A DNA stretch of 64,000 nt from NCBI RefSeq assembly GCF_021272205.1, contig NZ_JAJSDX010000006.1, positions 1-64,000 of the forward strand. Direction: 5' to 3'. Position numbers and translations under genes: made by a program. Each line of letters starts with the position of its first letter. Within the stretch, counting starts at the first letter, position 1. This document shows, piece after piece, positions 46,148 through 54,200 of the stretch. Under the pieces are notes generated by a model. That model searched no databases. It was not told the origin of the DNA and saw nothing but the letters and a program-made list of their open reading frames with translations. Source of the DNA: Pantoea sp. Mb-10. GTDB taxonomy: Bacteria > Pseudomonadota > Gammaproteobacteria > Enterobacterales > Enterobacteriaceae.

Positions 46148-46411
46148 TTATGCATCGTCATCGGGCGTCCGGCCCACAACGATTTCCAGCGCATTGCGCA
46201 ATACGTCCAGCTTGACCACATCCGTGGTGCTCTCCAGTTCAGCGATGAGATACAACAAAATGGCCTTGCTGGTGACTTTTTTACCATCAATCACTATGTC
46301 CCGAATGACGCTATCTAGTACGGCAGTCTCTGCCGTTAACTTATCGCCTTCACTGCGGAAGTGGTGTATCAGGTCGGCTTCGGCGCTGATAGGGTTAATC
46401 TCTTGCTGCAT
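46148..46411 (-). CDS. ariR: YmgB/AriR orthologue
   Basis: The protein has 87 residues and follows E. coli AriR/YmgB along its length (IHHFRSEGDKLTAETAVLDS, then VIRDIVIDGKKVTSKAILLYLIAELESTTDVVKLDVLRNALEIVV). AGGGAT precedes the ATG. It is third in a ycgZ-ymgA-ymgB order that matches E. coli. AriR affects biofilm and acid resistance there, with the YcgZ/YmgA/YmgB group acting through RcsC. Confidence 0.88.
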   Translation of the reverse strand: MQQEINPISAEADLIHHFRSEGDKLTAETAVLDSVIRDIVIDGKKVTSKAILLYLIAELESTTDVVKLDVLRNALEIVVGRTPDDDA

Positions 46412-46524
46412 TGTGTATCCCTGAGCTTGTGCGCGCAGCGCGACGATTTAAAGATTCAGCCTATCGAGGCTACAGCGCAACGCGCTCGCATTAATAAGAA
46501 GCTTTTGACACAGAAAGGTCAGTG

Positions 46525-46755
46525 TCAGTGCTTTTTAGTTAGCGAAGCGATGGGCGTCGTTAGCGTTGCGTGTTGAACTTCATCTAGAGCAATACGCAGC
46601 GCTTCAAGCCGATCGGGGTCTGATTCACGGTTTCCCATTGCGCTTAAGCTTGCGCTCAGGTTTTGAGTATCAACCCGACCTTCTTGTGCAAGTAGCCCTA
46701 CAACGGCCTCGCCAATCATGATGTCGGTTAGTTTTTCAAATTTACTTCTTTTCAT
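46525..46755 (-). CDS. ymgA: YmgA-like small protein (core operon)
   Basis: The protein has 76 residues: EKLTDIMIGEAVVGLLAQEG, then RVDTQNLSASLSAMGNRESDPDRLEALRIALDEV. Its position between ycgZ and ymgB and the IGEAV motif identify the YmgA slot. AAGGCGG precedes the ATG. It is probably co-transcribed with its neighbours (gaps of about 106 and 113 nt). Confidence 0.8.
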   Translation of the reverse strand: MKRSKFEKLTDIMIGEAVVGLLAQEGRVDTQNLSASLSAMGNRESDPDRLEALRIALDEVQHATLTTPIASLTKKH

Positions 46756-46861
46756 ACTGCCGCCTTACTTCTGTGTCACTCCTGACAAAGTGATAGGGCA
46801 GCCTTTCCAGACTCCCCCTCTTCTCGATGCAGATAAGAAGTGGGCTTCGCGACGACCGGAA

Positions 46862-47104
46862 TTAACGCTCAAACAGCATACCGATCAGTGTCTGATAATG
46901 ACGCTCTTCTTCCAGGCTGGCTGCAACCTCTAAACGGCGCAGTAACTTGGTGCAAATGGCTTTGCGGTTAAGGTTCTTACCGCTGCGCAAAATCTCCACT
47001 ACAACCTGACCCAATGTCTCTTGCTGCGTGGGCGCGGTAACTTTGTTAAAGTAATGGGCGATGTCGCTGGCAGAATCAGGGAATTTTGTCACGTTCTGAC
47101 GCAT
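46862..47104 (-). CDS. ycgZ: YcgZ orthologue (core operon)
   Basis: The start at ATG 47104 has GAGGTG 7 nt upstream and gives 80 residues, as in E. coli YcgZ (78). The match runs through ITHYF-like DIAHYFNKVTAPTQQETLGQ, then VVVEILRSGKNLNRKAICTKLLRRLE and HYQTLIGMLFER at the end. It heads the ycgZ-ymgA-ymgB operon and has a palindrome upstream that may be the BluR site. Confidence 0.92.
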   Translation of the reverse strand: MRQNVTKFPDSASDIAHYFNKVTAPTQQETLGQVVVEILRSGKNLNRKAICTKLLRRLEVAASLEEERHYQTLIGMLFER

Positions 47105-47155
47105 AGATGACACCTCTAATGGTTAAAATATAATCTTCTCTGTCTGCCGCTAAAG

Positions 47156-47182
47156 TTATACAAGAAAGGCAAACTTGTACAG
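47156..47182. promoter_or_regulatory. Candidate BluR operator in the ycgZ promoter region
   Basis: An inverted repeat, TTATACAAG-N9-CTTGTACAG, lies 52 nt before ycgZ. The octamer CTTGTACA recurs at 47280-47287. A dyad of this type in the ycgZ promoter region is where the MerR-like BluR binds in E. coli; the exact E. coli operator was not available to compare. Confidence 0.5.
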
Positions 47183-47278
47183 CAATTCTGTTGATGTATT
47201 GGTTAAGACTTTGTGCATAAAATGCTAGCCAATATAAATCAATAACTTGAAAATTGAGCGGCTTCGATAAAACTCACA

Positions 47279-47297
47279 CCTTGTACAACTTATAAGG
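47279..47297. promoter_or_regulatory. Second CTTGTACA element
   Basis: CTTGTACAACTTATAAG contains the same octamer as the operator candidate 106 nt away, in the 500-nt region between the two divergent ycgZ-like genes. Confidence 0.35.
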
Positions 47298-47600
47298 GCC
47301 TTTTGTGGTTTTCGTAACGCTTTTCACTGGCGTTCAAATGCCCCTGCTTGACGCTTTTTTCTGTTATTGCGTGCATCGCGTCATGAAAATTTATGGGATA
47401 TCCCTAACGTCAACTCAGCCGAAGGACGCAAGCTATTGTGACCTTGCTTTTCATTGCGCGAGGTAGTTATTTGAAATGCATGTTATTTTTATCGGTACTA
47501 AATTAATGACACTGAACGTAGCAAATGATTGCTGTACACCGGTCCCGGCATCGTTTACTTTTGCCCACGCGTTCCCCTCTTTTAAACTTCAGGTATTTTA

Positions 47601-47840
47601 ATGCGACAGGACGGTTCACCACCGGAGAAAAATAGCGGGCTCGTGGGCTACTTTAGCCGGGTCTCTCACCCCTCGCAGGTTGCGATGTTGGGCAGAATCA
47701 CGGTTGAAATTTTGCGTCAGGATAGGCGGCTTACACGTACGGCGGTATGTCTAAAATTGATTGGCCGTCTTGATGCGTCAGATAATCATGAAGAACAGCA
47801 TCATCTACGCGAGCTGCTTGGAATGCTTTTCATGCGATAA
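47601..47840 (+). CDS. YcgZ-like small protein (paralogue, divergent from ycgZ)
   Basis: The protein has 79 residues: LVGYFSRVSHPSQVAMLGRI, then TVEILRQDRRLTRTAVCLKLIGRLDASDNHEEQHHLRELLGMLFMR. It is collinear with the YcgZ orthologue on the other strand (YF, LGxxxVEIL, EExHH/YxxLLGMLF). The 496-nt gap between the two probably holds both promoters. Confidence 0.85.
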   Translation: MRQDGSPPEKNSGLVGYFSRVSHPSQVAMLGRITVEILRQDRRLTRTAVCLKLIGRLDASDNHEEQHHLRELLGMLFMR

Positions 47841-48144
47841 TTAGCGCCAGCGTTTTAACTGTATAAGATAGACATCTTGTCCACGGATCGTTTACCGGAA
47901 CCTCTCCCCCGCCCCCGATAACCAACCTCGTTTTGCCTTCGCTTGATTGCACAGATGAAGCAGCGCGCGTTTAAATGTTACAGAGTGAGGGATGCCATAC
48001 GTGATGGCATTTACCTACTTTGCTAAAGCATTGTGGAGAGGCGTCATCCCTGACCTGTTTCTCCAGCCGGTGCACGCACGCGCGCAACCGTTGAGGTCAT
48101 CTACGTCGTCGTAATCCGGCCAGAGCCGGCTACGTGTACAGGCG
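47841..48144. other. Intergenic region without a gene
   Basis: About 300 nt between a plus- and a minus-strand small gene, GC-rich near 48060-48130 with a short CCGGCCAGAGCCGG dyad (48116-48129). Nothing else can be supported. Confidence 0.4.
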
Positions 48145-48405
48145 TCAGTTCTTTTCGTCGTTCAGGCCTGCAAGTGTCTTAAGATAAGGCACATGCAGTA
48201 CAGCCACATCCGGTTGATCAAAACTTCTCAGCCAGCTTCTGGCTTCAGAAATTTCAGACAATCGCGCCGGGCTGCCACCCGCTTTTGCCATATAGCCGAG
48301 TTCATCAATAAGTGATTGAACACTTATCTCTCTTTCGCTAAGCGCAAGGCTAAGCGCTGCTTCGCCAATAATCACGTGGCCTTTCTCGTCGTGTTGAATA
48401 GACAA
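48145..48405 (-). CDS. YmgA-like small protein with TTG start
   Basis: The protein has 86 residues. The start is TTG at 48405 with a near-perfect AAAGGAGG six nt upstream and no ATG nearby. GHVIIGEAALSLALSEREIS, then VQSLIDELGYMAKAGG, has the YmgA-type IIGEA motif. The C-terminal half (ARSWLRSFDQPDVAVLHVPY) is longer than in the other copies. Confidence 0.72.
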   Translation of the reverse strand: MSIQHDEKGHVIIGEAALSLALSEREISVQSLIDELGYMAKAGGSPARLSEISEARSWLRSFDQPDVAVLHVPYLKTLAGLNDEKN

Positions 48406-48857
48406 ATGAAACCTCCTTTACACGTAAATGACAATCTCACGTCATACTGTAGTCATAACCGCAGTTCTTGCAGCGTTAATATTCTTAAAGCGACCGCAAT
48501 GTGCGCGATTTTTAGCTAACGCCTGAAATTTATTCAGTATTTAACTTGTCTATTAACGAACGATCATTTCACTTTTGTCGCATTCTGGCGTAGACCCTGC
48601 AGCGTACCCGTCATTATTACCCAGATATACAGAACGCCCGGTAAAAAAGAGAGAGTGAACACATTCCATAAATTCATGTTATATCAATCAATTAGAAAGC
48701 GAATATACGCCCTAAAGCCCCGCCCGTAATCGAGACCTAGCTTAATTTCGTTGCATGCTATCCGCGCGAGTCATTATCACGCAGTAAAACCACATTTGAC
48801 GATTGTCCATTTAACACCTTGACTCAGGTTAAGTGCATTAAATGAAGGAAGCCGAAA

Positions 48858-48923
48858 ATGACTGAGCTACTGCATATCATTTCCGTAGGCGCGATTGTAG
48901 CGGGCATTTACCTGATGGAGTAA
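48858..48923 (+). CDS. 21-residue single-span membrane protein (candidate)
   Basis: The frame ATG at 48858 to TAA encodes M-T-E-L-L-H-I-I-S-V-G-A-I-V-A-G-I-Y-L-M-E, one hydrophobic helix with acidic ends. AAGGA lies about 9 nt upstream and TTGACT (48823-48828) could be a -35 box. Size and layout are like the regulatory small membrane proteins of enterobacteria. It is too short to be certain. Confidence 0.5.
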   Translation: MTELLHIISVGAIVAGIYLME

Positions 48924-49029
48924 TGAAAGGCGTTACGGCACAAAACCCTTGTGGTCATGAAGGGCATACGGTTTTCACCGTTACGCAGAAACGACACCGC
49001 AGGCGCTGAAAACGTCTGCGGTAATGCTG

Positions 49030-49779
49030 TCAGGCAGCCGCCTGTAGCAGTGTTTGATTTGGACCGCACAGCAAAGCAGGAATACCGTCTTTGAGTTTAT
49101 GACGATAATTCCACTGCATTAGCTGAGAGATCCCTGCACCGCACCACATTAAGTGATGCGCGTGGCGGTAAGAGGCTGTTGCCGGCACGCCTTTGGCTTC
49201 CGAGGCAACCTCGACGCGAAAGCCTTGCCCAACAAGGCGGATAGACTCCATCCAGATCTCCGTCGCGTCATTTACGCTAACGGCCTCAAGGAAAAGCGGT
49301 ATCGATTTACGTCTGAATGCAGCTGACATGGTGCGTTGCGCATGATGCATTACCGCCGCATGGAAGCGCGTCTGTCGCTCATTAGCCCCTTCACTGACAT
49401 CTGAACGCAGCCAGAGGTTGAGAGGACGCAGATAATCGTTCACAAACGCTTCGCTGCTGTAATCGTTGCCGACTTGCTGCAAGCGTTTTTGCAGTAAGTT
49501 ATCTGAAGCGATGCGCAATTGCTGCGTCAGCTCTTCCTGGCGGCACGCCCAGCCGCTGCGTGAAATGTAGGCGGCCGAATAGAGACGCTGATGCACTTCT
49601 GATAGTGTATCGCCCGAATCGGTCATCTCCAGCACGGAAAAAATGCGCGTCAGCTGGCCGCTACTGTAGCCTTTGTCGCTTGAGGGTGCGGAAATCAGCC
49701 CCGCACGGCGCCAATTTTTAAGGATGGCAGGCAGTAGGCCGGTAATTCCGCATACTGTGTCGGTAGAATAGTGTGGCAT
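49030..49779 (-). CDS. bluR: MerR-family regulator, BluR/MlrA-like
   Basis: The start at ATG 49779 (MPHYSTDTVCGITGLLPAIL) has AAGGGGG upstream and gives 249 residues, near the 243 of E. coli BluR. The N-terminal MerR winged helix is seen in PAILKNWRRAGLISAPSSDK followed by GYSSGQLTRIFSVLEM. The rest is an extended C-terminal domain as in BluR and MlrA (LRPLNLWLRSD, LFLEAVSVNDATEIWMESIR). It is more diverged than BluF. Assignment as BluR rests on the fold, the length and the place at the far end of the bluF array. In E. coli BluR represses ycgZ until lit BluF relieves it. Confidence 0.65.
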   Translation of the reverse strand: MPHYSTDTVCGITGLLPAILKNWRRAGLISAPSSDKGYSSGQLTRIFSVLEMTDSGDTLSEVHQRLYSAAYISRSGWACRQEELTQQLRIASDNLLQKRLQQVGNDYSSEAFVNDYLRPLNLWLRSDVSEGANERQTRFHAAVMHHAQRTMSAAFRRKSIPLFLEAVSVNDATEIWMESIRLVGQGFRVEVASEAKGVPATASYRHAHHLMWCGAGISQLMQWNYRHKLKDGIPALLCGPNQTLLQAAA

Positions 49780-50220
49780 AAAAGCCCCCTTATGGGGTGG
49801 GTGCACGCCAGCAAAATTGCTAGCGAGACCCCTTATTTTGCGCTTTTATTGAGCATTTTGATACTCATTAAGGCGGCTTTACATAAGCATACATCCTAAG
49901 GTTGCGCGTTATGGATAAGCCAAATGAGACACCCTGCGCCTCGCACAACTTCACGGCGTACGCCTGCGCCACATACAAAGAAAAGCGGCCTTAATTAGCC
50001 TCTATTCCCCTCATAAAGCCTCCTTAGCACACGGTATGATCCCCACAATGAATGTTGCCTCGTCCGGGTTGTTTATCTGGCTCATACGCAGGAACGTCAT
50101 GCCCTTGTATAGATACAATGTGTAAATTCACGCGCAGGTACACCCGTCCTGCTGATACGCATGAATTTAATATGACAACTCATTAGATGCCATTAACGTA
50201 TAACAGGCGGAGTCAAACCT
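49780..50220. other. Intergenic region between bluR-like gene and flgE
   Basis: About 440 nt with the divergent promoters of both genes. A near-palindrome TTGTATAGATACAA is at 50105-50118. A GGCGGAG ribosome site precedes flgE. No clear sigma-28 promoter was found for flgE. Confidence 0.4.
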
Positions 50221-51429
50221 ATGTCTTTTTCACAGGCGGTCAGCGGATTAAACGCCGCGTCAAGCAACCTTGATGTGATTGGAAACAATATCGCTAACTC
50301 CGCAACCGCGGGCTTTAAAGCGAGCACAGCAGCTTTCGCAGACGTATTTGCCGGTTCCGGCGTGGGTCTGGGCACCAAAGTCGCCGCCATCATTCAGAAC
50401 TTCGGCGACGGTACCACTACCACCACCAGCCGCGGATTGGACGTCGCGATCAGCAACTCGGGCTTTTTCCGCATGCAGGATAACGCGGGTAATACTTACT
50501 ACAGCCGTAACGGTCAATTTACCCTGACTGCCGATCGCGAAATTGTAAACACCGAAGGCATGAAGCTGACGGGTTATGCCGCTGCCGGTACACCGCCGAC
50601 CATTCAGACCGGTACCAACCCCGTTGCGTTAACCGTGCCAGATACCGCGATGTCAGCGAACGCCACCACAAAAGGTGCACTGACCACTACGCTCAACTCA
50701 AGCTATACCGCGATCCCGGCGACCACCACATTTGATCCTACTGACGCGTCGACCTACAGCGACAAGTCATCCATGTCGGTGTTCGATTCGCTCGGTAATC
50801 AGCACACGCTGGATCTGTACTTCACTAAAACCGCTGACAACACCTGGACAGTGCGTCCCATTGACAGCACCACCGGTACAGCCAGCACGCCAACCAGCAT
50901 CAGCTTTACCACCAACGGTACGCTGATCGGCACCGGTGATATTTCTGTCGACATCGGTTCACTGAACGGCTCCACCGCGGGTCAGAATATGACGCTGAGC
51001 CTGGCAGGTTCTAAACAGCAGAACACCGGTGCGAAAAGTACCTTTGGTAACCCCACGCAGGATGGCTACGCGCCAGGCGAGTTGACCTCCTACGTGATTA
51101 ACGACGACGGCACCATTACCGGAAGCTACTCCAACCAGAAAACCCAGCTGCTTGGTCAGATCGTTCTTACCAACTTCTCTAACCCGGAAGGGCTGAAGTC
51201 CATGGGTAACAACGTTTGGTCAGCGACGGCCGCGTCTGGCCAGCCGCTGGTGGGTCTTGCCGGCACCGGTAACCTCGGTACCTTGACCTCAGGTGCGCTG
51301 GAAGCCTCAAACGTTGATCAGAGTAAAGAGCTGGTCAATATGATCGTGGCCCAGCGTAACTATCAGGCCAATGCGCAGACCATTAAAACTCAGGATCAGA
51401 TCCTCAACACCTTGGTTAACCTGCGTTAA
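50221..51429 (+). CDS. flgE: Flagellar hook protein FlgE, orphan copy
   Basis: The protein has 402 residues, the usual enterobacterial FlgE length. It starts MSFSQAVSGLNAASSNLDVI and has the N-terminal rod/hook motif GNNIANSATAGFK. The core domains follow (LDVAISNSGFFRMQDNAGNT, YYSRNGQFTLTADREIVN). The C-terminal helix is NMIVAQRNYQANAQTIKTQD. It polymerises into the hook, which is exported through the flagellar type III path. No other flg genes flank it, which is unusual because flgE normally lies inside flgBCDEFGHIJ. It may be a second copy or a displaced sole copy. Confidence 0.93.
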   Translation: MSFSQAVSGLNAASSNLDVIGNNIANSATAGFKASTAAFADVFAGSGVGLGTKVAAIIQNFGDGTTTTTSRGLDVAISNSGFFRMQDNAGNTYYSRNGQFTLTADREIVNTEGMKLTGYAAAGTPPTIQTGTNPVALTVPDTAMSANATTKGALTTTLNSSYTAIPATTTFDPTDASTYSDKSSMSVFDSLGNQHTLDLYFTKTADNTWTVRPIDSTTGTASTPTSISFTTNGTLIGTGDISVDIGSLNGSTAGQNMTLSLAGSKQQNTGAKSTFGNPTQDGYAPGELTSYVINDDGTITGSYSNQKTQLLGQIVLTNFSNPEGLKSMGNNVWSATAASGQPLVGLAGTGNLGTLTSGALEASNVDQSKELVNMIVAQRNYQANAQTIKTQDQILNTLVNLR

Positions 51430-51443
51430 TGTCTTACTGAACG

Positions 51444-51476
51444 GCTGGCGGCATCTCTGCGCCGCCAGCGTTTATT
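51444..51476 (+). terminator. Terminator behind flgE
   Basis: The 9-bp stem GCTGGCGGC/GCCGCCAGC (51444-51452 with 51461-51469) is followed by GTTTATT, located between the convergent flgE and adaptor genes. Confidence 0.7.
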
Positions 51477-51490
51477 CAGCATCCAATCCC

Positions 51491-52744
51491 TTAGGGCTGC
51501 AGTAATACCTCACCCGCTTGCACACCACTGACTTCCGTTCCAGCCGCAGTTGCATGGCCCTCCTGTACATACACTCGCTTCGCTTCGTCTGCTGCACTGC
51601 GCCGGTAGATGACATAGCGTCTGCCGTTATCGTCGATCGCGATCGCCTGAGGCGGAACGGTAATGCCGTTGGGGTTGTGATACGTGATGACATCAAGGGT
51701 TGCGCTCATGCCGAGGCGCAATGCGCTCAGCTCGGCGGGCGCGGCGGTCATTGAGGCAACGACATCATATTCGGCGGGGCCGCCCATCTCGCCGCCGTTG
51801 GCGTTTTCAACACTGATATGCGTCAGGCGACCAGAAAATGTCTTCGCGCTGATGCCCTCAATGGCGAGGGCAACGGGCATGCCTTCTTTTAAGAAACGCG
51901 TATCGCTTTCCTGTACCCGGGCAACAATATTGATCTCCTCAAGTCCGGCCAAATTGAAAACCGGACTCCCCTGTGTAAGCAGTTGACCCACCACCGGCAG
52001 CGCCGCTTTATTGCCGCCGGGTAATGTCGCTTGCAGCACTAAGCCGCCAAAAGGCGCTTTCACCACCGCGTGTTTTGCCTGTTCAATTAGCAGGCCATAT
52101 TGCGCTTGCGCGTTGGTCAACGCCATCTTGGCGATTTGCTGGTTATCGCGATCTGCACCCGCTTCCGCCAGCGTGAGCTCGTCTCGGGCGTTTTGCTGCT
52201 CCTCGGTTTGCGTTTCTACCTGCAAGCGAATGGCGTCTAATTCGTTCCGGGAGACGATCCCCCGCTGGTAAAGTGCCTGCGTTTCCGCGAGGCTGGTTTG
52301 ACTATTTTTTAACTGGACACTGGCCATTCTAACCTGGCGCCGCAGGCGAGAAATTTCCGGGGTGCTTCTCCACTGTTCAAAGCGGCTCACCTCGCGCTGG
52401 GCTTTCAGCACGTCGGACAAGGCGTTTCTGATACGCATATCCAGTTGCGCGGTATCCAGCGTAAATATGATCTCTCCCGCGTTAACCTTGCTACCCGCCA
52501 CCGCAGCGATTGTGCTCACCGTTCCTTCAAAGGGAGCCGTAAGCGTGACGGTCTTTGCCGCTGCAATGCGGCCAGCCAGACCCAGCGTAGTTTTGACATC
52601 CGCGACGTTTACCGCTTGCCAGATTGCCTGCGGCCTCTCGCTATTCGTCCGATCGGGGCGAAGACGCCACCAGCCTGACATGCCAACCGCAATCACCACC
52701 AAGACAAACGCGCCCAGCAGCGCGCGTTTTCTGTTAATTAACAT
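51491..52744 (-). CDS. HlyD/MacA-like periplasmic adaptor
   Basis: The start at ATG 52744 (MLINRKRALLGAFVLVVIAV) uses AAGGTG inside the end of the upstream gene and gives 417 residues. One N-terminal membrane anchor is followed by the lipoyl halves, the coiled-coil hairpin (about residues 105-210: EQWRSTPEISRLRRQVRMAS ... ETQTEEQQNARDELTLAEAG) and beta-barrel and membrane-proximal domains. It bridges the ABC permease to the TolC-like channel. It is last in the operon, whereas macA normally precedes macB. Confidence 0.88.
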   Translation of the reverse strand: MLINRKRALLGAFVLVVIAVGMSGWWRLRPDRTNSERPQAIWQAVNVADVKTTLGLAGRIAAAKTVTLTAPFEGTVSTIAAVAGSKVNAGEIIFTLDTAQLDMRIRNALSDVLKAQREVSRFEQWRSTPEISRLRRQVRMASVQLKNSQTSLAETQALYQRGIVSRNELDAIRLQVETQTEEQQNARDELTLAEAGADRDNQQIAKMALTNAQAQYGLLIEQAKHAVVKAPFGGLVLQATLPGGNKAALPVVGQLLTQGSPVFNLAGLEEINIVARVQESDTRFLKEGMPVALAIEGISAKTFSGRLTHISVENANGGEMGGPAEYDVVASMTAAPAELSALRLGMSATLDVITYHNPNGITVPPQAIAIDDNGRRYVIYRRSAADEAKRVYVQEGHATAAGTEVSGVQAGEVLLQP

Positions 52745-54200
52745 CGCTTGCACCTTCATTGAGCGTGATACCCCAGCTCTGCAGCGTGGTTCCCATGACC
52801 TCATCAAGCGCGGTAATTGCGGTTTGATAGCGTATTGACGCCGTCAACCGCGCATTCTCCGCATTACGCAGATCCGTCTCGAACGAGAGCACCTGAAAAT
52901 TTGACGATCGCCCCACTGCCAGCTTTTGTCGTTCAATGTCCACTTTTTGTCGGGTGAGATCATAGGCCCTTACCGCGATACCATACTGTTTCCAGCGCGT
53001 ATTCACCTCGTTGACGGCGGCGTAAATATCGCGCGTAAGCTGCTGCTCGCTCTCTTCTGAAGCAAGGCGCTGCACTTTCTGATTGACCTCCGCATTCAGT
53101 GTGGCCTGACGCGGCGCCATATCGCCCACCGGGATTTCAACCTGAACGCCGATATAATTATCCCGCCCCACATTTCTGTCCGTGCCGGCTGAACGGGAGT
53201 GCGTGTCTCTGGCGCTTGCCACCAGCGAGATATCCCAAAGCTGACCATTTCTGGCCAGCAAAACATTTAGATCGTCTTTTTTATTGTTGATGAGCTGGCT
53301 CAAATAGGCGGGTTGCGTCTGTTTGGCCAGCTTCAGCGCGTCAGCAACATTGATGCGGACAAATTGTGGGCGCGCGGGACGAGAGACTACAAGTGGGGTA
53401 CGCAAATCCAAGGCCAGCAGCTGCAGCAGCGCGAGGCGCGTGCTGTCACGCTCATTGCGCGCTTGCTCCACTGCCAGCTCTTGGTTCGCCACATCGGCCT
53501 CAGTCTGCACACTGTCTACCTGCGCCATTCGACCGGCCTCAATCAACGCGGTGTTCACCTCCAGCAACGCTTTAGCCCGCGTCAGCGAAACCTCTATGAT
53601 GTTGAGTTCCTCCGAAGCACGCTGAACGTTGCGGTAGGCTGCAGCGATGTCGGTAACGGTATGTGCCAACGTGGCTTTGAGCATCAGCTTATTTTGCGCC
53701 TCGGTAAGCCTCGCCAGCTCGCGCGGCGCGGTCGTGACGTCTTTACCCGCCCCGCGTAGCAAAGGCTGAATGAGGGTGAAGCTGGCGCCGTCATTGTTGT
53801 ACATTTCCTGGCTGCCGTTACGGATATTTTGGTGTGCCCAGCCCAAGCTCAAGCGCGTGCCGTAAGGCGTGAGCAGCGTCGTTTCGGGGCCCAGGTTTCT
53901 CTCTGTATAAGGTGAATCCTGGTTTTTACCGTAAAGATAATTGCCCGAAATCGTCAGTTTTGGCGTGAAGCTGTCCTCCGCCACGCGAAGATCGAATTTT
54001 TGCGCCACGCGCTGGAGATAGGCGCTTTTCACGCTGCGGTTATTTCGCAAGCCCAGCGCAATAGCATCGCTCAACGTCAGCGTAATGCTTTGCTCGCTTG
54101 CGCGGTGCGTCATACCCGCATTGTCCGGTAGCTGTGCGAAAACGGAGCAGGTAAAAAGCAGCAGCAGTAATATGCGCAAGCGGCGTGGATTAGGCATCAT
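52734..54200 (-). CDS. TolC-like outer-membrane efflux protein
   Basis: The start at ATG 54200 or 54197 lies inside the end of the permease gene; 488 residues with a signal peptide (LRILLLLLFTCSVFAQ). Two outer-membrane-factor repeats of coiled-coil helices follow (ITLTLSDAIALGLRNNRSVK; VNVADALKLAKQTQPAYL), with QVEIPVGDMAPRQ and an NAENARLTASIRYQTAITAL ending. It forms the exit duct of the tripartite exporter. It overlaps both neighbours by about 10 nt. Confidence 0.88.
   Translation of the reverse strand: MMPNPRRLRILLLLLFTCSVFAQLPDNAGMTHRASEQSITLTLSDAIALGLRNNRSVKSAYLQRVAQKFDLRVAEDSFTPKLTISGNYLYGKNQDSPYTERNLGPETTLLTPYGTRLSLGWAHQNIRNGSQEMYNNDGASFTLIQPLLRGAGKDVTTAPRELARLTEAQNKLMLKATLAHTVTDIAAAYRNVQRASEELNIIEVSLTRAKALLEVNTALIEAGRMAQVDSVQTEADVANQELAVEQARNERDSTRLALLQLLALDLRTPLVVSRPARPQFVRINVADALKLAKQTQPAYLSQLINNKKDDLNVLLARNGQLWDISLVASARDTHSRSAGTDRNVGRDNYIGVQVEIPVGDMAPRQATLNAEVNQKVQRLASEESEQQLTRDIYAAVNEVNTRWKQYGIAVRAYDLTRQKVDIERQKLAVGRSSNFQVLSFETDLRNAENARLTASIRYQTAITALDEVMGTTLQSWGITLNEGASDVN

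Noticed and set aside
50105..50118. Near-palindrome TTGTATAGATACAA before flgE
   Set aside because: A single short AT-rich dyad, not matching the CTTGTACA element in the ycgZ region.
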